A stretch of DNA of 64,000 nt from Acheta domesticus (Eukaryota > Arthropoda > Insecta > Orthoptera > Gryllidae). How positions within the stretch are numbered: position 1 is the stretch's first letter; every line of letters begins with the position of its first letter. Position numbers and translations under genes: made by a program. The notes under the pieces are model-generated. The model saw nothing but the letters and a program-made list of their open reading frames with translations. It was not told the origin of the DNA and ran no database searches. Positions 11,005 to 22,571 of the stretch are shown in pieces. The stretch is taken from assembly GCA_031308135.1 (NCBI GenBank), contig JAHLJT010008756.1:74817397-74881396 (forward strand), given 5' to 3'.

Positions 11005-12221
11005 GAAATTAGAATTTTGTCAGGCCCAGGAGTTTTCCAGTTGCTGGTTTTACTGATGGCTCTTCTGATATCGTCAGTAGTAAACTCTGCAGCATTCATT
11101 GGTGGAATTTTCGATGCTGTCATTTCTATGTGTGGCAACCATGATGCATTTGTATTGAAATCCTTCGGGTCGGACCATAACGTTGTCCAGTATTCCCTAA
11201 ATTTAGAAGTTTCTTCTGTGGTTAGGGTTGAACTTTGGTTGTACTGATTTCCCTCCAGGCGCCTGAAGAAGCTCCTTCGGTTTCTGTGAAATTCAGCATT
11301 TTCCTTCTTCCTTTTCGTCAATTCATTGTATCGGCGGAGTCTACTTCCTTTTGCTTTCACCTTTTGCCTGAAAGTGTCTAATAAAGATTGAAGTTCCCGG
11401 GTACTTTGTGTTCTATTTAATTTTATTCCTGCTTTTGTTGCTAGGGTCGTTGTTTTCCTAACTACTCTCTTGGTTTGGTTATTGTTAAGGTACTCCTTTA
11501 TGGTGTCAGCTTTGGATCTGAGTTCATTTATTTCTCCCTCGAGTCGTTTTTTCCATGGTGGCGTGTAATCTCTTATTTGTTTGTTCCCCTTATGATTTGG
11601 GTAATACGTCTTTTGGCCATTCAGCTCGATGACAGTAGCTGCTGCACAATAGATAGCAAGGTGTATTTCCGTGAGGTCGTCCAAATTTTTAACATGTTCC
11701 TCCAATACATTATTCACCTTCTTTATTGTTTCCTTTGCTTTTTCAATGTTCTTTAGCACAGGGATGAATGGTCGGCCGGATGGTTCTGTACCACGGAAGT
11801 GTTCAATTAAGCTGTTGAACATGTCTGATATCTTTATATCCTGGGTATCGGTCTCGGGTGGATCATTGTAGGTGTTTTGGAGGTCTTGTTCGCGTGGCTC
11901 TGTGTCTGGGCCAATTTCTTCTAGCTGGTGAAGCAGGCACCCAACTTCCCTTTTAATGTTTCCTAATTCGATCTCAGTTAAATACCCGTGTTTGATAATT
12001 GCCTTCCATCTGTCAATTACATTCTGCTCAGTCATGTGTAGCTCTGGATGTTTTCTACTATATTCGGCATGGAACAGGTGCCTATATCCTGGAAGCGGTT
12101 CATCCTGGCACTGATTTACAAAATAAAATGTACGCATTATATCTATATTCATTTCTCGAGTCCATTTTATTCTCTCAGTGTGTTTCCTTCTACGGGCAGT
12201 TCTCGAAAAGATAGAGGACAA
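11005..12221 (-). pseudogene. R4/Dong-like ORF, N-terminal part up to the RT start
   Basis: About 400 residues from the ATG near 12221. Residues about 15-90 (KWTREMNIDIMRTFYF to VIDRWKAI) look like the Myb-like DNA-binding segment found at the N terminus of this retrotransposon group. A basic, helical linker follows (residues about 200-330). The reverse transcriptase opening motif WKTPGPDKI comes near residue 405. Just after it the frame runs into the solo LTR, and the tail of the open frame (about 10923-11000) is LTR sequence. A one-base loss near the junction puts the true continuation out of frame. Confidence 0.8.
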
Positions 12222-12473
12222 GCCCGCAAAGGGGCTGACACATTACCTCGTCTCGAGCAGCCCCGTTGCCAGACGAGACCGAGGCTTGACTTCTAGTCTT
12301 CACTGCAACATCCAAAATCTCTGGGAGATGGGCTGCAAACCCAAAGCCCAGGTGCTGGTTTTGGTCCGCCCCGGGTATTTTATTTCCCCGGTCCTCTCCA
12401 TATCTGGCGAGCGTTCCTCTATCCGCCATCTTGAGGAGGCGCCCGGTAGGGGACCAGCAACCCCTCCGGGTTG

Positions 12474-12477
<4 letters not shown>

Positions 12478-12528
<51 letters not shown>
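12478..12528 (+). repeat. (TTA)n microsatellite shared by two retroelements
   Basis: About 17 uninterrupted TTA units. It borders the 5' end of the element ending at 12472 and the 3' end of the fragment starting at 12530. Confidence 0.95.
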
Positions 12529-12529
<1 letters not shown>

Positions 12530-12530
<1 letters not shown>

Positions 12531-12889
12531 CACTACATCACGACTAAAGATGTTATGAGTCGGCTGAATATAAAATCTACTCCAGGTTGCAACCAGCTAC
12601 CTAAGGGGCAAATCCGGTGACTGTTAGTGCCTCTACAATACTTTGCGCAAAATATGGGCTGTTCCAAATAAAGCAATTTCTTGCACTTCCCAGTCTTTTG
12701 AATTACCGGGGAGTTTAGACAAGTTCTTACTCAAATTTTGCGGAACAAATCCCAGAGCTCCGATAACTATCGGGATGACCTGTGCTTTTACGCCCCACAT
12801 TCGGCTGATCTCGATTTCCAAACCATTGTATTTAAGACATTTCTGTACCTCCTTGGTAACTACGTTTTGATCGCAAGGTACAGCAACAT
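12530..12889 (-). pseudogene. 5'-truncated second R4/Dong-like element, endonuclease tail
   Basis: The minus strand reads VAVPCDQNVVTKEVQK, then LEIEISRMWGVKAQVIP and a GTAHILRKVL end with its stop at 12633. This is the endonuclease tail that follows the catalytic lysine in the same retrotransposon group; the VAVP stretch aligns with DIAVP of the neighbouring element. The frame is open from the stop up to the microsatellite at about 12890, so only the last ~85 codons and a ~100-bp 3' UTR survive. Sequence divergence from 8204-9295 shows it is a different family. Confidence 0.75.
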
Positions 12890-12945
12890 TATTATTATTA
12901 TTATTATATTATTATTATTACTATTATTACTATTACTATATTTGT
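12890..12945 (+). repeat. (TTA)n-rich tract
   Basis: Imperfect TTA/CTA run between the truncated retroelement and the terminal exon; a related CTA/TTA run precedes the decayed exon copy near 7700. Confidence 0.85.
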
Positions 12946-12965
12946 TGGGTGTGGTGTATTTACAG

Positions 12966-13112
12966 GTGGCGCTCGAGGTGCTGAAGGACGTGTCGCACCG
13001 CGTGGAGAAGGACTTGCGCAACCTGCGGGACAAAGTGGGGCACGAGGTGCAGCGGGAGGTCAAGAAGCTGCCGGATCGGCTACGGAAAGTGAAAATCAAG
13101 CGTCTCTTTTAA
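12966..13112 (+). CDS. Putative terminal exon, basic coiled-coil tail
   Basis: A tttacag acceptor at 12959-12965 precedes a GC-rich frame of 48 codons ending in TAA at 13110-13112. It reads VALEVLKDVSHRVEKDLRNL, continues with heptad-like charged residues and ends KVKIKRLF. The composition suggests an amphipathic, probably coiled-coil or membrane-proximal tail. It is in phase 0, matching the exon ending at 842. A damaged copy exists at 7760. The family was not recognised. No clear polyadenylation signal follows within 100 bp. Confidence 0.6.
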   Translation: MALEVLKDVSHRVEKDLRNLRDKVGHEVQREVKKLPDRLRKVKIKRLF

Positions 13113-13254
13113 GAATTGTTCGGTCATATAGTTTTTAAAAAACAAGAACTTAACAAACATAAAAAAGTGAACAAGAGAAACTAAAATGAATCGCTCGTTA
13201 ACTTGGGTCGTTGATGGGACTTGAATTTCTCGAAGTGTATTTTTTCCGGAAATC

Positions 13255-13375
13255 TTTTTTACTTTTTCGCCCTTTCGAAGGTGCTTCGTAAGAAGAGAAA
13301 GTTATATAATCGTGTGCCAGAAACGGCGAATTTTCGTCAGAAAAATACTTATTGCCAGGCCCTGATTCACTGTTG
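13255..13375 (+). repeat. Repeat D fragment, degenerate
   Basis: The words agaaagttat, ggcgaattttcg and ccaggccctga occur in the same order as in the first 130 bp of repeat D. Confidence 0.4.
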
Positions 13376-14750
13376 TATGATTGTACCGTAGTTAACTCAT
13401 TTTTTTACGTATCACAAGTGCGCATCGTCCAAACCACACTCTTCTCTCGTCAGCATCCACCGCTCACCATTGCTCTTTCGTTCTTCATTCAATGAACGTC
13501 AAATGCAAACACCTACGGGTCGCGAAAAGGAGAGTCGAAAGCCTTCCTCGCCTACTTTTGGGACCAATAATGGCATTCATCTCTGAATGCAGTGAACATT
13601 CGGGTAAAGTAACTGAAGTAAATAAGTCCCGGTTCCTATAGTACATAAACAATAATCTCTACAAGGTAGGGAACATATTACAACTTCCAGGGATAATTGT
13701 TTGCTTCAATATTGCAAATTCATACAATACTACTGGTTTGCAAGTATAAGGACTTGTGAATTATTTTTGTATTATTTAAAAATGGTACGCTGTTTTGTGG
13801 ACAATTCCATGAACCCGGACGACAAGTTAAATTCTAGTGAAAACTGATCTTGCTAGGACATAGTAAATTCGTTGAAGAGATCTTCCAGAATACAAAGTAA
13901 AAACTCCCAACAGTCCAACAGGCATAAAAAAGTGTTAAGAATAAACTAAGACATTCATTTTGGACAATGTAAAATAAGTGTGAAGAAAGCACGAATATAT
14001 TGAATTTATTGAATTGTGGCATTTGTATGATATTTTACATTATCTGAAATAATAAAATATATCAAAACAATCATAGTTAAAAAAGTGTATTATATTTTAA
14101 AATTGTTGAAAATAATAAACGTCTGATGTAATGAATAGTTGGTTACATTAATTGTTACTTTTTCGAGCAATTCTGTAAAACTGTTAGATGGAAATTGCAG
14201 ATTTACTTTTGGCATCTCACACAGTAGTAAGATTTTTAGGATTCACGGAATCGACCGATTATTTATTTCTTTTTCAGGTATGAATATTTTGCATCTATGT
14301 TACCCTAATCTCCGTCGATATTAACCTATCGCCACTATTATTACCAAATTTTCCGTGAAACCATTGTTGTTTCTATAAGAAATAGTCTCCCTTTTAAGTG
14401 GTAACTTTTCTTGCGTCGAACCACGAGACATTTCTCTCGTGTATTTAATGATCACAACCTACTATACAAATGTTGATATACATTAAGACTTAGCAGAACT
14501 GTGAAGATTGCTCTTGATTCAGTGCATTATTTATCTTGTAGGTGAGGACGCGTTCTCAGATTACTGAGAAAAGTCTCGAAATTTGCCCGGGTAAATGGAG
14601 AAATAAACATTAAGACAAACAGCCACGCAGGCTTTTTCTTAAAAAATTACTGTGAATGAAGCACATGTGCTGATTTGGGTGTATTTTACGATTAAAATGT
14701 AATTTTATCTAGTTTAAATATCAATATTTTTTAAAATAAATACTATATAT
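13376..14750. other. AT-rich sequence, no gene seen
   Basis: No reading frame with protein-like composition, no recognisable repeat and no RNA gene was found here. Confidence 0.5.
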
Positions 14751-14754
14751 TAAA

Positions 14755-15045
14755 CAATCCAGGGGAAAGAACTGAGCTCTGATGTACTGCATTTATTGAC
14801 CTAACAAAATTGCCTTTGTTAGGAAGGATTTTTAGTAGATATTGAGGTACGCAAAGATTTATTAATTTATGTATTAATCCGGTGTGCCAAACTCTGTCAA
14901 ATGCCTAGGCTACACCAAGGAATAGTCTAATGGTGTACTTCTTCTCATGAAAGTTACGTGCGATAAATTCAGTAATACAGAGGAGTTGGTGTGTGGTAGA
15001 ACGATTTCTTTTAAACCCAAATTGTTTATCTGGAATGGCTTTAAT
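14755..15045 (-). pseudogene. Jockey/CR1-type reverse transcriptase fragment
   Basis: The minus strand, in one frame, reads IPDKQFGFKRNRSTTHQLL, then FIARNFHEKKYTIRLFLGVA, a stop, and AFDRVWHTGLIHKLI. This is the finger-to-palm region of a LINE reverse transcriptase. The catalytic motif expected as FLDVAKAFD has become FLGVA*AFD, losing the aspartate and gaining a stop. Only about 95 codons remain. The family is Jockey/CR1-like by motif style. Confidence 0.75.
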
Positions 15046-15089
15046 TTGCAGGAGATATATAGTTACTCGTAATTTTCGGGATGGTGTGT

Positions 15090-16435
15090 TTTTTTACTTT
15101 TCCGTATACGTACGTATACACGGAGTGATATAGTACGTATACATAGTATAAGAGAAGTTATGTAATGCTGCGCGAAAAAATGGCCAATTTTCGGCGAAAA
15201 AAATTAATTGCCGGGCCGTGAAAACGAAGAAGTGGATAAAACCAGTTGCTAAATTAAGAAAAAAATCCCCTAACACGTGGTGTAGCCAGAAACCCTGTTT
15301 TCTAGGTCCTTGATACCGAAAAACCAATTGAAAGGAAAACGTTCGTCTGTCTGTCGGTCCGTCCGTCCGTCCGTCCGTCTGTCCGTCTGTGAACACTTCT
15401 AGCGCCTACCACACGTACGATTTCTTCCAAAATGGATATTCCCCGATCGATCTGATTCTAGTCAAAGTTTTGAGACTTTGAAAATGATTCTTCAAAATTT
15501 TGAGGTACTTTATATGAAACTGCCCAGGGATTTTCAAAATTTTCTGAAAAAAGATTCCAAATTTTTTTCATTAAATTTCTTGTATGAATAGAGTAAAATA
15601 CACTTATTAACATGGCGTAGGTCCAATTTTCACGGATATCTCTGAATTTTCGAAAATTGTAAAAGATTGAATTTTTTCGGCGTCTTTCTCCAACTAAAAA
15701 TTGAAGATAGACATTTTTTCTTCAATTAAAATTTGTTCTGCAAATTCTTTCATAAAGGTCATGTAAATGTTTTTCAAAATTTTAGTATTTTTCGCGCAAT
15801 ATTGCGTGCGATATGTGCAATTTTAAAAAAATTACAAAAACAAGATTTTTTCAAAAACTGCTCAAAAGTTTTTCTTTAAACTTTTGGTAGGAATAATGGA
15901 AAATGTACGTCATCAGATGACGTAAAATCCATATTGCTGTATATACGTTGTTTTTTTTCAAAAATTACAAAAATGTAAATTTTTTCACATGATTCTCACG
16001 TCAATAATATTTACATTAGCGGTGATTTGTTCACATTATTATATTTAAAAATATCTGTTTTAAATAATATCAAGTAAAGTTTCTCGAACACACATTCGTT
16101 TTCTGTGAAAAGTAGCTCAAATTTTCGCATATTCAGAAACGCTCAAATGCCATTTTCTCTTATATGGCAGCAAATGTTTTCTTCAAACTTTTGTAACGAA
16201 TAGTGCTAATTATACTCTTTAGTATAGCGTAAAGTTTATTTTGAGTTAGTTTTTGTTTGTTTTTTTTAAATTACATAATTGTAATTTTTTTCTAAAGTTC
16301 TCTCACATCCTTAATATGTCCATTACCGGCAATTGGTAAACATTATTATATTTGGGAGTGTAAGTGCTTTCAATAACTTAAAAGAAACTATTTTGAAAAT
16401 TTAAACATTTTCTGTAAAAATCAACTTCAAATTTC
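15090..16435 (+). repeat. Repeat D copy, cut by the satellite array
   Basis: Starts with tttccgtatacgtacgtata and includes the CCGT/CTGT tract at 15345-15395. It lacks the final 150-250 bp seen in other copies: at about 16435 the sequence passes directly into satellite monomers. Confidence 0.75.
15345..15395 (+). repeat. (CCGT/CTGT)n simple repeat in repeat D
   Basis: A run of gtccgtccgtccgtccgtct units; shorter versions occur at the same place in other repeat D copies. Confidence 0.9.
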
Positions 16436-19400
16436 GCATCTTTAGAAGGGCTAATAGAAGAAAATGGCAAAATTTGAAGTCACAACCTACGATCATTTTT
16501 TTCGCGAATTCATCGTAAATTAAAAGTCGGGCCGAAACACGAACTGCGCCAGTGAATTCGCCAAGAAATTCCGTGCTAGGTCGCGTAACATTGGGGTAAT
16601 TCGATAATGAAAAATTTTTCCATTTTTTGCGAATATCGCAGAAAGGAAGCGCCGAATCGAAAAAAGAGGCAAAATTTGATGTCACAAACTACGATCAGGT
16701 TTTTCGCGAATTTCTCAAAAATAAAGAGTCGCATCGAAAAACGGACTTCACCACTGAAATTGGCATGAAATTCTGTGCTAGGTCGCGTTACATTTCTCGA
16801 AAACTAAGAGTGGGATCGAAAAACGGACTTCACCAGTGAATTCGCCATGAAATTCTCACCTGTAGAAACTCGAAAATCGAAATTTTTTTCCGTTTTTCGC
16901 GTTTATCTCGGAAACAAAGCGTCATAGCGCGAAAACGGACAAAATCCAGGATCACAACAATACGATCAGGTTTTTCGCGATTTTCCCGAAAACTGAGAGT
17001 CGGATCGAAAAACGAACTTCACCGGTGAATTCGCCATGAAATTCCGTGTTAGGTCGCACAACATCGGGGTGAAACTCGAAAATCGAAAACTTTTCCGTTT
17101 TTCGCGTTTATCTTGGAAACTAAGCTTCGTAGCGCGAAAACGGGCAAAATCACAACATACGATCAGGTTTTTCGCGCTTTTCTCGAAAATTAAGAGTCGG
17201 ATCAAAAAACGGACTTCACCAGTGAATTCGCCATTAAATTCCGTGTTAGGTCGCACGACATCGGGTGAAACTCGAAAATCGAAAAATTTTTCCGTTTTCC
17301 GCGTTTATCTCGGAAACTTAAGCGTCGTAGCGCGAAAACCGGCAAAATCACAACATACGATCAGGTTTTTCGCGAATTTCTCAAAAATAAAGAGTCGCAT
17401 CGAAAAAACGGACTTCACCACTGAAATTGGCATGAAATTCTGTGCTAGGTCGCGTTACATTTCTCGAAAACTAAGAGTGGGATCGAAAACGGACTTCACC
17501 AGTGAATTCGCCATGAAATTCTCACCTGTAGAAACTCGAAAATCGAAATTTTTTTCTGTTTTCGAGTTTATCTCGGAAACAAAGCGTCGTAGCCCGAAAA
17601 CGAACAAAATCCATGATCACAACATACGATCAGGTTTTTCGCGATTTCCTCGAAAACTAGAGTTGGATCGAAAAACTGACTTCACCAGTGAATTCGCGAC
17701 GAAATTCCGTGTTAGGTCGCACATTGGGGTGAAACTCGAAAATTCGAAAATTTTTTCCGTTTTTCGCGTTTATCTCGGAAACTAAGCGTCGTAGCGCGAA
17801 AACGGACAAAATCCAGGATCACAACATACGATCAGGTTTTTCTCGATTTTCTCGAAACTAAGAGTCGGATCGAAAAACGGACTTCACCAGTGAATTCGCC
17901 ATGAAATTCCTTGTTAGGTCTTACAACATCGGGGTGAAACTTGAAAGTCGAAAAATTTTTCCGTTTTTCGCGTTTATCTCGGAAACTAAGCGTCGTAGCG
18001 CGAAAACGGGCAAAATCACAACATACGATCAGGTTTTTCGCGATTTTCTCGATAATTAAGAGTCGGATCGAAAAACGAACTTCACCAGTGAATTCGCCAT
18101 GCAATTCCGTGTTATGTCGGACGATATCGGGGTGAAACTCGAAAATCGAAAAATTCTTCCCTTTTCCGCGTTTATCTCGGAAACTAAGCGTCGTAGCGCG
18201 AAAACCGGCAAAACCACAACATACGATCAGGTTTTTCGCGATTTTCTCGAAAATTAAGAGTCGGATCGAAAAACGGACTTGACCAGTGAATTCGCCATTA
18301 AATTCCGTGTTAGGTCGCACAACATCGGGGTGAAACTAGAAAGTCGAAAAATTTTTCCGTTTTTCGCGTATATCTCGGAAACAAAGCGTCGTAGTGCGAA
18401 AACGGGCAAAATCCATGATCACAACATACGATCAGGTTTTTCGCGATTTTCTCGAAAATTATGTGTCGGATCGAAAAACGGACTTCACCAGTGAATTCGC
18501 CATGAAATTTTGCGTTAGGTCGCACAACATCGGGGTGAAACTCAAAAATCGAAAACTTTTTCCGTTTTTCGCGTTTATCTCGGAAACTAAGCGTCGTAGC
18601 GCGCAAACGGGCAAAATCACAACATACGATCAGGTTTTTCGCGATTTTCTCGAAAGCTGAGAGTCGGATCGAAAAACGGACTTCACCAGTGAATTCGCCA
18701 TGAAATTCCGTGTTAGGTCGCACAACATCGAGGTGAAACTCCAAAATCGAATTTTTTTTCCGTTTTTCGCGTTTATCTCGGAAACAAAGCGTCATAGCGC
18801 GAAAACGGACAAAATCCAGGATCACAACCATACGATCAGGTTTTTCGCGATTTTCTCGAAAACTGAGAGTCGGATCGAAAAACGGACTTCACCAGTGAAT
18901 TCGCCATGAAATTCCGTGTTAGGTCCCACATCGGGGTGAAACTCGAAAATCGAAAATTTTTTCCGTTTTTCGCGTTTATCTCGGAAACTAAGCGTCGTAG
19001 CGCGAAAACGGACAAAATTCATGATCACAACATACGATCAGGTTTTTCGCGATTTTCTCGAAAACTAAGAGTCGGATCGAAAAACGGACTTCACCAGTGA
19101 ATTCGCTATGAAATTTCGTGTTATGTCGCACAACATCTGGGTGAAACTCGAAACTCGAAAAAATTTTCTGTTTTTCGCGTTTATCTCGGAAACTAAGCGT
19201 CGTAGCGCGAAAACGGGCAAAATCACAACATACGACCAGGTTTTTCGCGATTTTCTCGACAACTAAGAGTCGGATAGAAAAAACGGACTTCACCAGTGAA
19301 TTGGCCATGAAATTCCGTCCTAAAACGCACAAAGTTGGGGTTCAATTCGAAAATCAAAAATTTTTTTCCTATTTTTGCAAATATCTTGGAAACGAAGCCT

Positions 19401-20244
19401 CGGAGCGATAGTAGAAAAAATTTGAAGTCACAACCTACAATCATGTTTTTCGCGATTTTCTCGAAAACTAAGAGTCGGATCGAAAAACGGACTTCACCAG
19501 TGAATTCGCCATGAAATTCCTTGTTAGGTCTTACAACATCGGGGTGAAACTTGAAAGTCGAAAAAATTTTCCGTTTTTTCGCGTTTATCTCGGAAACTAA
19601 GCGTCGTAGCGCGAAAACGGGCAATATCCATGATCACAACATACGATCAGGTTTTTCGCGATTTCCTCGAAAACTAAGAGTTGGATCGAAAAACGAACTC
19701 CACCAGTGAATTCGCCATGAAATTCCGTGTTAGGTCGCACAACATCTGGGTGAAACTCGAAAATCGAAAATTTTTTCCGTTTTTCGCGTTTATCTCGGAA
19801 ACTAAGCGTCATAGCGCGAAAACGGACAAATCCATGATCCCAACATACGATCAGATTTTTCGCGATTTTCTCGAAAACTAAGAGTCGAATCGAAAAAACG
19901 GACTTCACCAGTGAATTCGCCATGAAATTTCGCGTTAGGTCGCACAACATCGGGGTGAAACTTGAAAGTCGAAACATTTTTCCGTTTTTCGCGTTTATCT
20001 CGGAAACAAAGCGTCGTAGCGCGAAAACGGCAAAATCACAACCTACAATCATGTTTTTCGCGATTTTCTCGAAAACTAAGAGTCGGATCGAAAAACGGAC
20101 TTCACCAGTGAATTCGCCATGAAATTCCTTGTTAGGTCTTACAACATCGGGGTGAAACTTGAAAGTCGAAAAAATTTTCCGTTTTTCGCGTTTATCTCGG
20201 AAACTAAGCGTCGTAGCGCGAAAACGGGCAATATCCATGATCAC

Positions 20245-21140
20245 AACATACGATCATGATTTTCGCCATTTTCTCGAAAACTAAAAGTCGGATCGAAAAA
20301 CGGACTTCACCAGTGAATTCGCCATAAAATTCCGTGCTAGGATGCATAACACTGGGGTCAAATTCGAAAATCCAAAAATTTTTCCGTTCTTCGCCTTTAT
20401 CTCGGAAACTACGCGTCGTAGAGCCAAAAGGGCCTTCATCTGTGATCACAACTTACGATCATGTTTTTCGCCATTTTCTCGAAAACTAAAAGTCGGATCG
20501 AAAAAACGGACTTCGTACAGTGAATTCGCCATAAAATTCCGTGCTAGGATACATAACACTGGGGTCAAATTCGAAGATCCAAAAATTTTTCCGTTTTTTC
20601 GCCTTTATCTCGGAAACTACGCGTCGTAGAGCCAAAAGGGCCTTCATCTGTGATCACAACTTACGATCATGTTTTTCGCCATTTTCTCGAAAACTAAAAG
20701 TCGGATCGAAAAACGGACTTCACCAGTGAATTCGCCATAAAATTCCGTGCTAGGATGCATAACACTGAGGTCAAGTTCGAAAATCCAAAAATTTTTCCGT
20801 TTTTCGCCTTTATCTCGGAAACTACGCGTCGTAGAGCCAAAAGGGCCTTCATCCTGTGAATCACAACTTACGATCATGTTTTTCGCCATTTTCTCGAAAA
20901 CTAAAAGTCGGATCGAAAAACGGACTTTCACCAGTGAATTCGCCATAAAATTCCGTGCTAGGATGCATAACACTGGGGTCAAATTCGAAAATCCAAAAAT
21001 TTTTCCGTTTTTCGCCTTTATCTCGGAAACTACGCGTCGTAGAGCCAAAAGGGCCTTCATCCTGTGATCACAACTTACGATCATGTTTTTCGCCATTTTC
21101 TCGAAAACTAAAAGTCGGATCGAAAAACGAACTTCACCAG
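20245..21140 (+). repeat. Divergent satellite subfamily block
   Basis: Four to five successive monomers share changes not seen elsewhere: gctaggatgcataacactgg in place of gttaggtcgcacaacatcgg, ctacgcgtcgtagagccaaa, and a gggccttcat insertion. They have the same ~206-bp period and sit between blocks of the main type. Confidence 0.9.
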
Positions 21141-22571
21141 TGAATTCGCCATGAAATTCCTTGTTAGGTCGCACAACATCGGGGTGAAACTCGAAAATCG
21201 AAAACTTTTTCCGTTTTTCGCGTTTATCTTGGAAACTAAGCTTCGTAGCGCGAAAACGGGCAAAATCACAACATACGATCAGGTCTTTCGCGATTTCCTC
21301 GAAAACTAAGAGTCTGGTCGAAAAACGGACTTCACCAGTGAATTCGCCATGAAATTCCTTGTTAGGTCTTACAACATCGGGGTGAAACTTGAAAGTCGAA
21401 AAAATTTTCCGTTTTTCGCGTTTATCTCGGAAACTAAGCGTCGTAGCGCGAAAACGGACAAAATCCATGATCACAACATACGATCAGGTTTTTCGCGATT
21501 TTCTCGAAAACTAAGAGTCGGATCGAAAAACGGACTTCACCAGTGAATTCGCTATGAAATTTCGTGTTATGTCGCACAACATCGGGGTGAAACTCGAAAC
21601 TCGAAAAAATTTTCTGTTTTTCGCGTTTATCTCGGAAACTAAGCGTCGTAGCGCGAAAACGGGCAAAATCACAACATACGACCAGGTTTTTCGCGATTTT
21701 CTCGACAACTAAGAGTCGGATAGAAAAACGGACTTCACCAGTGAATTGGCCATGAAATTCCGTCCTAAAACGCACAAAGTTGGGGTTCAATTCGAAAATC
21801 AAAAATTTTTTTCCTATTTTTGCAAATATCTTGGAAACGAAGCCTCGGAGCGATAGTAGAAAAAATTTGAAGTCACAACCTACAATCATGTTTTTCGCGA
21901 TTTTCTCGAAAACTAAGAGTCTGGTCGAAAAACGGACTTCACCAGTGAATTCGCCATGAAATTCCTTGTTAGGTCTTACAACATCGGGTGAAACTTGAAA
22001 GTCGAAAAAATTTTCCGTTTTTCGCGTTTATCTCGGAAACTAAGCGTCGTAGCGCGAAAACGGGCAATATCCATGATCACAACATACGATCAGGTTTTTC
22101 GCGATTTCCTCGAAAACTAAGAGTTGGATCGAAAAACGAACTTCACCAGTGAATTCGCCATGAAATTCCGTGTTAGGTCGCACAACATCTGGGTGAAACT
22201 CGAAAATCGAAAATTTTTTCCGTTTTTCGCGTTTATCTCGGAAACTAAGCGTCATAGCGCGAAAACGGACAAATCCATGATCCCAACATACGATCAGATT
22301 TTTCGCGATTTTCTCGAAAACTAAGAGTCGAATCGAAAAAACGGACTTCACCAGTGAATTCGCCATGAAATTTCGCGTTAGGTCGCACAACATCGGGGTG
22401 AAACTTGAAAGTCGAAACATTTTTCCGTTTTTCGCGTTTATCTCGGAAACAAAGCGTCGTAGCGCGAAAACGGCAAAATCACAACCTACAATCATGTTTT
22501 TCGCGATTTTCTCGAAAACTAAGAGTCGGATCGAAAAACGGACTTCACCAGTGAATTCGCCATGAAATTCC

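Larger units (their letters stand above)
8021..12472 (-). mobile_element. R4/Dong-like non-LTR retrotransposon, TTA-flanked
   Basis: The element reads on the minus strand from about 12472 (5' end) to 8021 (3' end). It carries an N-terminal DNA-binding-like region, a reverse transcriptase with the YVDD motif, a CCHC finger and a restriction-like endonuclease, in the order known for the R2/R4 superfamily. Both ends abut (TTA)n runs (8009-8020 and 12478-12528). The Dong branch is known to insert into TAA repeats, so position and domain set agree. It is dead: split by a solo LTR at 10347-11000 and carrying at least three frameshifts. The 3' UTR has a 32-bp duplication at 8059-8119. Confidence 0.85.

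Noticed and set aside
15094..15396. Protein with DGRTDGRTDG repeats
   Set aside because: Translation of the CCGT/CTGT simple repeat inside repeat D.
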